From positions 23,299,501 to 23,363,500 of the forward strand of contig OX485805.1 of the NCBI GenBank assembly GCA_950295325.1: 64,000 bases of DNA, written 5' to 3'. A program made the position numbers and the translations under genes. Every line of letters begins with the position of its first letter. Position 1 is the stretch's first letter. Origin of the DNA: Polytrichum commune (taxonomy: Eukaryota; Streptophyta; Polytrichopsida; Polytrichales; Polytrichaceae). The notes beneath the pieces were generated by a model. That model saw only the letters and a program-made list of their open reading frames with translations, made no database searches and was not told the origin of the DNA. Of the stretch, positions 24,900 through 37,090 are shown piece by piece.

Positions 24900-26005
24900 G
24901 GGAAAAAGTTGGGTTTTGCCCACCCTTGGGGGGAGGGGAGTGAAGGGAGGCGCTTCATTCGCGCTCTGACGGCTGCAGCGCCCGCCGATCCCGCCGATCC
25001 GCGCCTCGCTATTGTGTCCGATCTCGCCATCCAGGCACAGGATCCTGATCGCGAGTCAGCTGCTGCATCACCTGATGATCCCACTGCCCAGTTTGCACGC
25101 TCATCGCTGCAGTTTTGCCTGCTTTGAACTTGTTGGAATCCTTTCCGAGCTTCCGAGCTTTCGTCACTACGCAAGCCTACTTAGCTCCGCTGAACTAACT
25201 TCCGAGTGTTGGTTGATGGGTTGAGCTTATAACTTCGAAAGAAAGGTGGATGGCTTGGTGGGCCATTACTAACATCGTACCTGATTTGGACAGGTGCAGA
25301 GGCTACCATGTACTATGTAGTTTTTGTAAGTGCCACATTGCGCTTTAAGTTAGTCGCAATCGGATGCCGCGAATGAGAGTTTCTCTTCGGAGGGTGCAGT
25401 TCCTGCCACACTCGGATACTTAGTTACGGCAGCTGGATGAGGCTGGACTTGGGAATGTTTGGTGCTCCAAAGATTTAGCGGGGTGGTATGGTGTGGTGTC
25501 GCAGCTCGCTTGAGTAATTTGTGATTAAATTTCATTCTCGGTTGCAAGGTTTACTTCTTCCTCCGGACAACGCAGCTTAACTTGGTCATCAAGTTTTTCG
25601 AAAACTACAAACGAGTGTATCTCGGTGCATTAATGCATTTATTTCTCGCTACCGACCTCGACCAGCTGGACATCGAAGTTGCACCAGACTTTGTGAAATT
25701 CCCTTGGACCATCTGGATTGGCTCGAGTCCTCCGAAAGAGTGGATAAACCGCAAAATGCGCACACTTTATACATGTGGTAGATCTCCACATTTGAGAAAC
25801 AGATTCTTGCAGGGGGGGAATTCTTGCAACCTAATATGTGTTGGAGGGATCACCAACAGAAACTTTAGTTCGCACACATCAATTTTGAGCTCCACGAAAA
25901 TGACAGGGTGAAGCAAAAGAGACATGTACTTGAGGGGATCTGCAGCAAGAATTTTGTAGGAAAGACTAAATATTTGAGCAGCAAGTGAGTGAGGGTTTAG
26001 TGGCT
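24900..26005 (+). promoter_or_regulatory. GC-richer region upstream of the receptor kinase gene
   Basis: Composition changes sharply near 24,940: GC-rich text such as GCAGCGCCCGCCGATCC lies at about 24,975. Moderately balanced sequence then leads to the start codon at 26006. This is where the promoter and 5' untranslated sequence of the receptor kinase gene would lie. No TATA box or start site can be fixed with confidence. Open frames at 24909-25127 (plus) and 24779-25174 (minus) overlap and are not recognised. Confidence 0.35.
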
Positions 26006-29000
26006 ATGGCGTGGCACTCCACCAGGCTTGCACTGGGCTGCTACCTCTTCACCTTCTTCCTCCTGGTGCCCTTGCCCTCCGCCGAAGCTGCCACCCGCTG
26101 GTCTGACGGTATGTGCTCCGAAACCTCTTGCAAACCAATTTCTCGGAAAGACTTTTCGAGCAGCTGGAAGTTTGTGAGATCCTCACAGTGCTGAAAGAAG
26201 TTTAGGTGGCATGAACTCTTCCGAGATTTTTTTCTCAGAAGACGGAAGGGTTGACCCTCGAATTCTTCACTACAAGACTCTGTTGCCATCCTCCTGCCAT
26301 CCTCCATTGCCTCCTGAAATGGCCAATAGTTCTGGAGAAGTCTACCGTGCTACATTGGTTTGCAAATTTAGATGCTTCCACAGATCTTTCACTCTAGAAG
26401 TGGGCTGAGCGAATTTGATTGTGCAAGATAGGTCCAGAATCTGGTCCTTGCTAGATTAAATTTCTGTAGAAAATCTTATATTACATCCGCACTTTTTTAA
26501 AACCTGGATTGAGGCTTGTCAGGATACTTTCTTGAATGATTTCTCCCTGTAGTATTGCAAAAGGGTTAACCCCTAAATTCCTACTCCAAGGCTCTGTTAG
26601 CATCCTCCATTGCCGCCTGAAAGGCCAAGATTTGCGAGAAGCCTACCATGCTACATTGGTTTACAATTTAGATGCACCGGAAGCCGCAGCTTCCATAGAT
26701 CTTTCACTCTCAAAGTGGGTTGAGTGAATTTGATTGTGGGAGATATGACAAGGATTTCATTCTTGCTGGGTTAAGTTTCTGTAAAATGTATCTTGTAATA
26801 CATCTGCACTTTCTTAGAACCCGGATTGAGGCTTGTCAGGATACCATCTGGAATGACTTTTCCCTGTAGTAGTAGTAGCCTCCAGGGTCCATTGTCAATT
26901 TTGGGAGAAGAAGGCAGGTAGAGGAAGATGACCTAATTTGGCTTCAACCTTGGGATGAATTTCGCCTTGACATGCTCCCTGCATTCTTACAATGCCAGAG
27001 CACCCTTTTGAAGAGTTTGTCAAAGCACCGTCTTGAAGAACTGGGTTTCATTGGTGTCAGCAGATCCCATTCTGGGGGTCTTGTCTGATGAGGTGATTCA
27101 GCTGGTAGATGTTGAGGTTTGGAAGAACATGAGATCATTGTACTGATGAAAATAATTGGTAAGGAATGCAGTTAGCGCTCTACAAGAGCTTCGAGTTTCT
27201 TGGAATTCAACAGCGCTGACGCAAAATTGGACATGGAAGTCTGATCCATGTTGGAACAACTGGCTAGGTGTTTACTGCTCCCAAGAGATAGTCATCTCGC
27301 TGTAAGTTTATCAGCACAACACTCTTCAAGTTTTTAGCTCGAAGCTCTGCAGCTTATGTGTATGCTTTTGAAGATGGTGTGGTCTATGATTGGGGTTTAT
27401 TAAGTGTGATTTATTACATGCACAGTATGTGTATATATATACATCTTCTAAGGTCCGTAGGAAAATTATCCCTTCATTTGCAGTACAAACTTAACAAAGT
27501 CTGGATGTTGTGTGCCTCGAACAGGAACTTGTATCAAGCTGGTCTGATGGGTACCCTGTCTCCAGCAATTGGAAAACTCACCAACCTATCCTACCTGTAA
27601 GTTAGTAGATCTATCTGTGATTTGACTTACTTCACAAATTTATCAAAACTATACAGATTCTGGACATGAACAAAAAATCCTCACAGTACGTGTATCCGTC
27701 AACACTGAAATGGTTTGATTCTATATGATTGATGAAGTGAGATTTCTCAGTATTGCTGCCGACTTTTCACTATATATTTTTTTCCAGTGTTCTTATAATA
27801 TAGATGATACTGTATGCAGAAACTTAGCTGGAAATCCTGGACTGAGTGGACCCATTCCAGAGGAAATTGGCAACCTAAGCCATTTGTACATCATGTAAGT
27901 TCATCTACTGCCTTTCAATTTGAGCTCTCTTTTGCTAGTTTGCAATGAACAATGTACATGTATCGCATGTAGAAATAGCAGTTAATAGATGTTTCATCCG
28001 TGCAGGGACTTATCAAATTGCAGTTTCTCTGGAAGGATCCCATTTGGGCTAGGGAAATTGGAAAACTCAAGTTCAATGTGAGTATCCTCTGCCACCTCTC
28101 CAACTTCCTCTGCTTTGTTGGTTTGATAGTCTCCAAATCCAATATTTAATTTGTCTGGCTGGGATGGCACAGAATTATGTGGTGAATTGTAGATTCCCAC
28201 ACTTCATACTCAATTCACAATTGTTTGTTTGTATTGTCAATGGCTTTTCTCGGTTAAGGAGTTGAAGATTTGTCTTGTAGTAAATCCTTATGTCTATTGG
28301 CATTGCAGATATTTGAACAACAATCAGCTAAGTGGGGAGCTTCCGAACACCATTGGGCAGTTGCTAAATATTCTTCAACTATCCTTCGCATATAATTACC
28401 TCTCCGGCGGTATCCCTGTCTCTTCACCAAATGGATACACTGTGGGTTTAAACAATCTCACATCCTTGCTGATCTTGTGAGTATATAGGTCTAACTATCC
28501 AAGACATTCCTTTAATTCTGCACTGTAAATTAACTCACATGGTCAAACTAGTGGATGTTCTGGATTTTCTGGATCAAACGAGTGAGTGTTCTGGATAATT
28601 CTTCCACCTTGTGTAGTGATTCCATTTTGTAGATTTTAATCTTCAAGATTGCATAATTCCAGGAAACTTTTGATTGTTTCAGATAAGTTGTAGAGATGGA
28701 TGGCATTGGGCGATGTTGCTGGTTCTATTCTGACATAACTTGGTGTAGTTAGTTCCTCCCATGATTTGTTAAGAGCTCCTGAGGGAAAGGCTGAAATGTC
28801 TTTCAAGTATTTTGTGCATAACATGATTAATATGTGCATCAACTTCGGGTGGGTGTGGACAGAGACTTGAGAAACAACAACCTGAGTGGTGGAATTCCTG
28901 CAACCTTGGGTCAGATGGAAAATCTGACCACGTTGTATCTTGGGAACAATGCACTCAGTGGGTGCTTACAGTGTGCAATATCAGCAGGAGGGAATTATGG

Positions 29001-32000
29001 ACTTAACAATCTCACACAAATTAGAAGCATGTAAGCAAGAGAACCTAGACTTAAACCCTAAGCCCTTGCATATATTTCCTACTAATTGCATTGCATAGAT
29101 GTCATGTGACATTATATCGTGCGTCAAGCGATGTCTTTGCACTTACACCTTCCAGGCATTTTAGAAAAATCCTGGCCTTTTGCATGTTCTACTTGAAGAT
29201 TTACAATCTGACTGTCAAGAATCGTTGTGTTTGGACTTTTCCTCTCCAGAGACATCAGCAAGAACGCTTTCAGTGGTCCTCTGCCGGATCTTTTCTTGCA
29301 GTTGCCGTTAATAAACAAATTGTAAGTATCATTGCTTCCCCATGGCAGTCACCTATGTCACCAGATTTACGCATATGACAATCTAATTTTTTGGGTCAAT
29401 GAGGCTTGTGATGACCTGCTTAACTCACAGCAAATGTGAAAATACTTCTTTAATAAACCTATCAATTCATTTACTTCCTGTAATTTTGCCAAACAAACTG
29501 GACATATCATCTGTGGTAGTGCGGAGATCAATGTCTTTGTTAATGCGACTCATTCATAAACCTAATGAATTATATATTGTTCACAGGAATTTGAGTTACA
29601 ACCAGTTCAGTGGAATTCTTGATGGAAACCTGCGGAATTCTGGGCATGTTGATGTCCTCCTCAACTACAACAATATCTCTGTTGTGGCCAACTTGCCATC
29701 TCTATTTCTTAATCCAGTGTACGGCATAGCACTAAACCCCAAAACCTCTTTTCCCTTTCTTTACCAGTCTGAAGGACTGGGTTATTAGAGTGGTGGCAGA
29801 TGATCCTAGTTGTGTCTGATGTTGTGGTAAGTACTAAGGACCAAGTGTCTCAAGAAGTAAAATACATGTGCAAAAAGTGTGAGATTGTAAGTCTGGCCAC
29901 ATCCCTTCCTTTCACTACAGTACACTAAACATCTGATTAATGTGGCATTAAAATCTGTATCCCATGTTAATTAGAGTGGTCTTCATGACTTGCCACCAAG
30001 TGTTATATGACACCCTCTCTAGTTGCCACCCAGTGATTGCAAGGCAATTAATGTGGGTTGATGAAGAATAGTGCAGGCCACACTAAATTGGTTGTTTAGT
30101 TTAGTCATCAAAACTTTTCTTACCGGGACTTTTTGCAGTCATCAATGAGCTGGCTGGTCTCTTCCTATCTGTGAGTTGTTTGTGTTATTCATGGATCATG
30201 TGATAATATTTTTTGCAGGCTTGAGGGCAACCCTGCTTGTGAAAATCAATCTTACCCAATAGCTGATGCATGCCGCCTCTCAACCCCCATGCAAGGACCA
30301 CCATACTGGCAGCAACAAACAACATGCTCAACACTCTGTGACCAGAACTCTGTTGTGCATCCCAGTACTTGCAACTGCTCCTACCCTCTAGTCTGCAACA
30401 TGTATTTTGGGTGGAACCAAACTTTTGGTCTGATTGGATCAAGGGTTGGTGATCTGCGGCGATCAATGGCTGTAGAGCTCAAAATGGAGTTTGAGCAGAT
30501 ATGGGTTGAGCGCGTGATGTTTCATAACTCGAGTGAAAGTCAGTTACTTGCAAAACTCTTGTTCTATCCCCCTGCAACAACAACACAGTGGGGTTTACCT
30601 GAGATTACCTCTGTGCAGTCTCAACTAGGAAACAAAACCATCAACCTTGCAGAGTACAGCCCGTATGGTCTCTTATCAGCCACCCTGCGTGCACCGCCAC
30701 TGATTGAAGGTACGAAACAAAACAGTGGAATAGAGTTTGAAGTCTAGGGTTTAGGGTTTAGGATTTAAAGGTTATTGTCTTCATGGCAATGCTCCTCTTG
30801 TGAACATGATTGGTGTACATTCCACCAGCAAGGGGTGGCTTAAAGCCGGATCCCATTCGAGCTCCAAGGTTAAGCTGCCTAAGGCCAGAATAGTGCTTGG
30901 ATGGGTGACCTTCCTATGCACTTGATTTTTGATGCACCCTACCACTATGGTCCACTCAATCATAATGGGAGTATCCAGGTGAACTAGATATTTTCAGCCC
31001 AGCATGTGGGAACCTAGGGGCTTCCCCTTGGGGGGAGATAGGTGCTGGCCAGCTTGTCTGTGCCTGTTGAAGGTGTCCACCTTTGAAAGGAGGGAGTAGT
31101 CTTTGAGGTCTCTCTAATTCTTGTGATGCCCGTTCTGGGATTACATATACACTTAGACCACACTTAAAGATGAAGCAACACCAAACTTCATGCTGGTGGC
31201 AAAATTGGAGTCATCTTTTCTTCCCCACCAGTAGCACCAACAGATGTTATTGAATATTTTTGCAGGTACGTCGAATACAACCACGACTGTGAAGCCCAAT
31301 CACCACACTTTGCCCATCATTTTGGGAGCCATCGGCGGGGTCCTTGCTTTTTTAATTCTTTCTGGGTTGATGTTGTGCTACGTGAATCACAAGAGAGGTC
31401 CAAAACAACCTCCCCTGGACTATGCATCCGGTAAGCTCCATTATTCATTAATAGGGTATTTTGTCGAAGAAATTACACTTTTGGCTTCTGTTTTTCCTAC
31501 TTGCAGGATCTTAATCTTATCTCTCCTGGTTTCCTTATGCCAAAGTTGAGGTCTTATGCTATACAACAATTTTCTTGAGCCTTTCCCTTGCCTCTGGAGA
31601 GCAGTAGCAGAAAACTCAAGTCAAAGATATATCCACTGTCTGGAACTGATGAAGTCAGTTGAGCTTCCTCCATATAGATCGTTGTTGTGTATGCATGCCC
31701 CTGGTCAAGTGGCTTGCCTATTTCCGTGTGTGATTTGATTTCTACTACATTTTAGTTTCTGATCGCTTCCTGTTGATTGCTTTGATATGAGTATGTAACT
31801 CCAAAAGCTTTTGTATTAAGTAAATCTCTTGATGCTTTTTTTTGGTTTACTGATTACCATTATCTGCGAGTGTTGTTTGAACCCCAATTCTTATAAGGAT
31901 ACATACTTTTTGTGAACATCTGTACCAAGCATGGTGGGCCTATGTTTACTATGTTTTCCAGGTTTGTCACTTTGGTTCCTCTAGTTAGCACAAACCATAA

Positions 32001-35000
32001 CTCTCAACCCTGGTGTGGCACAGAAATATTCTCCCTCAGCCGTAAACAGTACGCAAGCTGTTTCATCATGTACGAGGAGATAAAATATGCCACAAGGAAC
32101 TTCAACAAGGGGAACAGGATTGGGGAAGGAGCCTATGGAGCAGTTTACAAGGTTAATAGCTCATTGTCTTCCCTCCCTCCCTCTTATGAATAATTAGCTG
32201 TGATGTAGGGTAATGCAATCCACTTCCTTAGAGCAAACCCGCTGGTTGCCGTATGTGTATCCACAAAGCCTCCCACATCCATCCAATTTTTGCTTTCTAG
32301 ATGTGAATGTGGGTGCATTCTCCCACCGGTTGATATCTATATGCACATTCCAAGAAGCTTTTTTGGATCTAACCGTGTTCAAATGTGGATATGTCAGTGG
32401 GTGAGAGCCATCTCAACTTATTTTCAACGTAAAATCCACTTTTTATTCACAATAAATGTTTATGAATATGGATACGGATATGGATATGGATACAGCAACT
32501 GGGAATAATGTCTTGCTCTTAGTAAATATCATCCCTTACTGACAGGATTTTGATCATTTGGACAGGGAACAATGAGGGACGGCACTGAAGTAGCAGTAAA
32601 GGAGCTGCCATTGAATGCTAAGCAAGCGGTCGACGACTTCATCAACGAAGTGCAACTCGTGCATAGTTTGCAGCATAAGAACCTTGTGAAATTACGTGGT
32701 TGTTCAGTGAACGGCAGTAGCCGGCTCCTTGTGTATGAATATGTGGAGAACAAAAGCCTTGCACAAGCCTTGTTTGGTAAGTGGCTACACACACTTTTTC
32801 CGGTGCTATTAAATTGGAGCTCCACATTCCTTTGTTTACTACAACCTTATGGTAATGCATCAATGTGATCCTATTGGCGATCATGCAATCCATACCAAGA
32901 CCAAAGAAATTCCAAAGTCAAGCGATTCCATTTGAGAGCAAACTTTTGGACCCAAGGACTTTACACTAGGTTCCGGGTGCAAGGCATGAGAAAATGAACT
33001 GGCACTAATGTGGCAATCACTTTCTCCACCAAATCTCAACAGTCCCCACTTCTAGTTTGAGAAACCAATCTTCAGGCTTGGATCCAATCTTGAGTCCGAA
33101 AGGGAACCCCATCAAGGGCTGTTTTCAATCCCAAGTTTCTTGGACCCGGACCCTGATGTGAACCCACCTGCACGTATTGACCAACGTTGGATGGGTGTAT
33201 AGGTGAACACAACAGTATCAATATCCAATATCAATGATGGTCTCAAGAACCTACCTGACTGCTTTTAAATTTTGTAATATCACTTGAATATTGGTGCTTG
33301 GTAGGTCTTACAAGACTAGAGAATCTTCGTATACCCTAAGTCATTACTAGTGTCAACATTATCCTAATACCAAATTGATACTAGGGTAAACGGCTGCAAA
33401 TGGTACCAAAAAAGAAAGGCTCGCAACATATCCTCATTGTGTTTACCTAAATGGTTTAAAAAATAGTTGATACCAGTCTAACACCGGTTTTCACAATCTT
33501 TGAGGTGCTTATATTCTGTACAGATCCAACAAAGGCATTATTGTTGGAATGGCCATTTCGGTACAACATTGCTTTGGGGATGGCAAAGGGGCTAGCATAC
33601 CTTCATTCGAAAGGTGACAGACATCAACGCCTCGCCCATGGGGATATCAAAGCAAGCAGTATACTTCTGGACAGGCGCTTGGAGCCCAAGATTGCCGATT
33701 TCGGTCTCGCAAGGCTATGTCAAATGAACTCAAGAAAAGTGCTCACTCGCATCGACAGAAAGAGGTGAGTGACTTCTTTGGAGTTCGTGATTGGTTGTTT
33801 CTTTTGAGTTTTTTTACTTGTTTATTTTATATGTCTTGGGAGGGAATGAAGCTCTGGAGGAGGATAATGAGGTAGACGTGCCTAATTTTAGTTACTGACT
33901 AGGTGTGACTCCAAGAATAAATAAAATAGACATTTATCTAAAAGAATTGGACTATGTGCTTAAGATGTGATAACAATTTTAGGCTTATTATATGACCATT
34001 TAAGGAGCACGAGAATCTTCACTTTGATAATGAATATGATGTTCATATGAACTCCAAAAATTATGAGAAAATTGAGTATGCTAAGCATATTGCACTAATT
34101 GCGTATTTCATAGTCTAGGAGAAGTGGGTTAGTTGGAAAAAGTAACCACTTATGACCCATCTACCTTACTGATTTGTGTGCTTATTATTGGGAAAAAGGG
34201 GTTATGTGGCCCCAGAATATGCTTTGCATGGCCAGCTCCAGCCTAAGACCGATGTTTTTAGCTTTGGGATCATAGCACTGGAGCTCGTCACTGGCCGCGA
34301 GAACATGAACCCTGACCTCCCTAGGGATGAGCAATATCTTCTGGCATGGGTAAGTCTGTTTCTCAGACAATGGCTATCAAATATTTCCGCATTGTGGTTC
34401 TCTACTTCCTGGTTTTCTTCATTTCCCTCATCATTCCCACTAAATAATCCCACATGGGGGATGGGGCTGCAATCATTCCTCCTTGACAACAAATATGTGG
34501 AAGATCAATTATGTATTGTTGGCATCATTTGAAGTGCTAAGTAGTAATAGTATGAGCCCCTATTGTGGGCGTGTCCAACTCCAGATACTATTCTAAACGT
34601 TAGGTCCAATAGGGACTTGTCTCATCTGGTTAGCAATTGCAAATCACACAGATTTTCGTTTCAAGTTTCAGAATTGGAGTTGAGATGCAAAAGCTTCAGG
34701 AGGTCAAAGTGAATATTATCTTTCTTTCTTTTTTCTTTTAAGTGATCACACAGGTCCTCCCAATTGTGTACACTATTGAACCTAGAGTATTGTTACACAT
34801 CTCTTTCTAGCGTCCATTCTTAAAAACAAACCTTGCCGTATACCACTTGAATACAGGTGTCCAATTTAGGTTAGTGACCACATAAGGCCTACATGCGTCA
34901 AGGTAAGCGGACTTGATTCAGTCACTGATCTTAAGTGGTCACCTCTATTTGAATCGTGTTAGGTATGGATCTAAGAATGGACACCAAAATAACATCTTTT

Positions 35001-36344
35001 CAAATGAGATCAGACTATGTGATCAGATTTTGATAACTATTCTAGGATCAACAGTCAACATAATTGGCGGGACCTATATGATCATTCAAGATAAAAGAGA
35101 AACTTCACGTTGCTAATGAATAAGGTGGACGTGTGTTATGTGGATACTTTTCTCTCTGCACCCACTTCTCGTAGGATATGAAAGATGTGATTAGTGTGAG
35201 ATGCAAATCCAAACCATGTCTGATAATGTAGCATCCATTTGCCTCATAATTTTTGGAGCTCATATGAATATCTCATTCATTCTCAAAGTGAAGATTCTCG
35301 CGCTCATTAAGTGGTCATATAAGTCCCCCAATCATTTTGACTCATGGGCCTAGAATGGTTAGCAAGACTAGAGTGGACGCTAGAACCCCCTTATCATAAC
35401 ATAGTCCTAGGTCCTACTTAGATTCACCGTAAGTGCAAAAGGTGAAGGCTTTCATGAATGTGAAGCACTTGAGTTTCTATTTCTTCTCTACTTGGAATCA
35501 AATATAGGGCATTTGCTGGCTTTGCCCTTTTAGGGGAGAGACTACATTCATGGATTTGGTTCTAGAGGGCTCGAGGTAATTTTTAGTCCCAGTTCAATGG
35601 ACATCTTTGTAATCATTACCTCAAGTCCTCTCTTGTTGTAACGTGCCTAGTATGATTATTTCAAAAAAAATAAAAATTCTATAACGCATGATGTGACATT
35701 ATGCGACTAGCCTCTTGTTCATATTATTTAACCCTTAGGGGAGAGAACACACAATGCTTGAGCATGTAGTCCAGTCTCTCTTCAACACTGTGTCTTTTTT
35801 GTGTCCGTTCTTAAATCCACACCTACCCACATACCACTCAAATGTAGGTGTCTATAATCGTACTATGTTGGAATAAGGGGCGTCTGCCTTACACCTATTG
35901 GTATGAGCTCGAAAAGCTATGAGGAAAATGGCTATGGCCTCGATCTGGACTTGCTAATTATCTCTTACTAATTGCTCGCGCATTCAAAGTCCTCAGAAAT
36001 CTGGGAGCGGAGCTGAAAGTTTCCTCTCCAGAACCACTAACCTTATATAATCTCCTCGTATGATTGTCATTCAGGCGTGGAAGCTGTACGAAGAGAAACG
36101 GATACTCGATCTCATCGACCCAAAAGTGAAGGAAGGAATTGATGAAGAACAAGCCCATCTTTTAATCCAAGTGGCCCTTTTGTGCTCACAAGGTGACCCA
36201 ACGTCCCGGCCGAACATGATGCGCGTGGTGTCCCTGCTGTCAGGAGACTCTCCCGTCCCCGATGTCCCCGTAAGGCCCACATTCTTAGGGATAGCTGACC
36301 CTAATAAACTGCTGCCTCAGCCAGATAGAATTTTCACATGGTAA
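26006..36344 (+). CDS. LRR receptor-like kinase, subfamily VIII-like, 16 exons
   Basis: Exons read from GT-AG sites: 26006-26108, 27172-27301, 27525-27596, 27820-27894, 28006-28077, 28309-28476, 28863-29030, 29250-29321, 29587-29718, 30219-30709, 31266-31430, 31985-32151, 32566-32776, 33524-33764, 34199-34349, 36075-36344. They total 2,688 nt and 895 residues, with every junction in phase. Signal peptide about 1-26; LRR cap to 78 (SDPCWNNWLGVYC); LRRs 78-331, one repeat per 72-75-nt exon or two per 168-nt exon; Cys-containing ectodomain 332-494 (CNCSYP); helix about 511-534; kinase from about 580. The Gly loop IGEGAYG, Lys617, Glu633, DFG and APE are intact. The catalytic loop reads HGDIKASS instead of HRDIKASN, and IDRKR replaces the usual V-A-G-T-x before GYVAPE. 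The ectodomain resembles family VIII-1 (no malectin domain), the kinase VIII-2. The product is likely a plasma-membrane receptor of unknown ligand. The least certain joins are the exon 9 donor, exon 12 acceptor and 3' end. Confidence 0.88.
26244..26876 (+). repeat. Tandem duplication inside intron 1
   Basis: 26244-26554 and 26563-26876 are two diverged copies of a ~312-bp unit in the same orientation. They share GAGGCTTGTCAGGATAC and TTGATTGTG, and both end in TCCCTGTAG. The second copy carries a small insertion near 26680. The duplication accounts for much of the 1,063-bp first intron of the receptor kinase gene. Confidence 0.75.
30812..30939 (+). pseudogene. 5S rRNA-derived sequence in intron 10
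   Basis: Aligns over its length with plant 5S rRNA: GGTGTACATTCCACCAGCA at the start, GGATCCCATTCGAGCTCC, AGGTTAAGC (box A region), a perfect box C GGATGGGTGACC, and GATGCACCCT at the end. There is a ~7-base insertion before GGATCCC and divergence after box C, so it is not a normal 5S gene. It could be a dispersed 5S pseudogene or the head of a 5S-derived (SINE3-like) SINE whose body would continue toward 31,140. It lies sense to the host gene within the intron at 30710-31265. Confidence 0.8.
32884..33040. repeat. Dispersed repeat in intron 13 of the kinase gene
   Basis: Shares CAAGACCAAAGAAA.TCCAAA, GAGAGC and AAGGA.TTTACA with 40938-41040. It is a diverged repeat, possibly a MITE; the boundaries are not defined. 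Confidence 0.4.
34810..35870. repeat. Dispersed repeat fragments in intron 15
   Basis: This 1.7-kb intron (34350-36074) holds fragments of a family marked by CCATTCTTAAAA..ACCACTTGAATACAGGTGTCC (34810-34870) and ACATACCACTCAAATGTAGG (about 35830). Related text is at 17155, 23900, 40760-40830 and 48130. The sequence at 35279-35380 resembles 40640-40720. The complete element was not reconstructed. Confidence 0.45.
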
Positions 36345-36725
36345 GAACACTGAACTAGGTCTTAGGTTTTTTCTTCCTAGCGAGTCCTACCTCGGAGGCT
36401 ACTCTTGTCATCCACAATAAGGTATGATTTGATGACCTCCACATCATTGGTGTCTCATGGTAGCCTGTAAATCGATCACGACCCCCAAAACATTCAAGGA
36501 ACCTACTAACACAATTTAGAGTGCCAAAAAGCACTGCTCGGTGGATTCAGTAATAACGCTAAAACCCTCAGGTTGAGAAGGCAAGGCAGCAGATCGGATG
36601 TCAATGTCCTGTAAATTACTCCATTTTTTTCAATTCTAACACAGGCTATTCCAGTTCTTGTGGTATGCCTTTTAGAAGCAGCAGTTTTGAGCTTGAATGT
36701 TTCACCTATTACATCATGACTTAAG
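36345..36725. other. Region downstream of the receptor kinase gene
   Basis: The TAA stop at 36342-36344 sits in TGGTAAGAACAC, which is also a good splice donor, so a further exon downstream cannot be excluded. No downstream exon or polyadenylation signal stood out. Confidence 0.35.
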
Positions 36726-36726
36726 A

Positions 36727-37090
36727 GAGTTATCCGTAAAGTCCCTCAAAGAGGGACAACACTGTGGCTTTGATCCTTCTTTGAGAAAACTTTCTATTAA
36801 GACCTCACTAGCTTGTCATTAGCTTGTTAGCTTGTTGTTAGCTTATTAGCTCATTAGCTCATTAGCCTGTTATTGGGGACCTTGTCTTTCCACCTTTCAA
36901 ACTTTGAGAGATTTTAAAGATCTAAACGAGGGTATGCGCATGGGACTCGCTGTCCAATGCCAGGGCTAGCTTGGTCCACCCGCCCCTAGTAGGACAAACT
37001 AGGAAGCCGGTTTTCAAGAGCCCGACACCGCTCTTTGTTCAGCCGACACTTGGGTGACTTTGTGTTGATTCTCATGAGCGCAGTGTTGGG
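36727..37090. repeat. Dispersed repeat, family R3
   Basis: Matches 44734-45090: both begin GAGTTATCCGTAAAG, contain GAGAAAACTTTCTATTAAGA and GCTAGCTTGGTCCACCC, and end around TGGGTGACTTTGTGTTGATT. The start carries a tRNA-like GTGGSTTTGATCC stretch, so a SINE origin is possible. This copy contains a local expansion of TTAGCTTGTTAGC units at 36815-36870. Confidence 0.6.

Noticed and set aside
24779..25174. 131-codon minus-strand frame upstream of the kinase gene
   Set aside because: It spans a GC-rich stretch with an overlapping plus-strand frame and a dispersed repeat; no recognisable residues.
30185..30466. 93-codon minus-strand frame
   Set aside because: It is antisense to exon 10 of the receptor kinase, whose sense frame has splice sites and family motifs.
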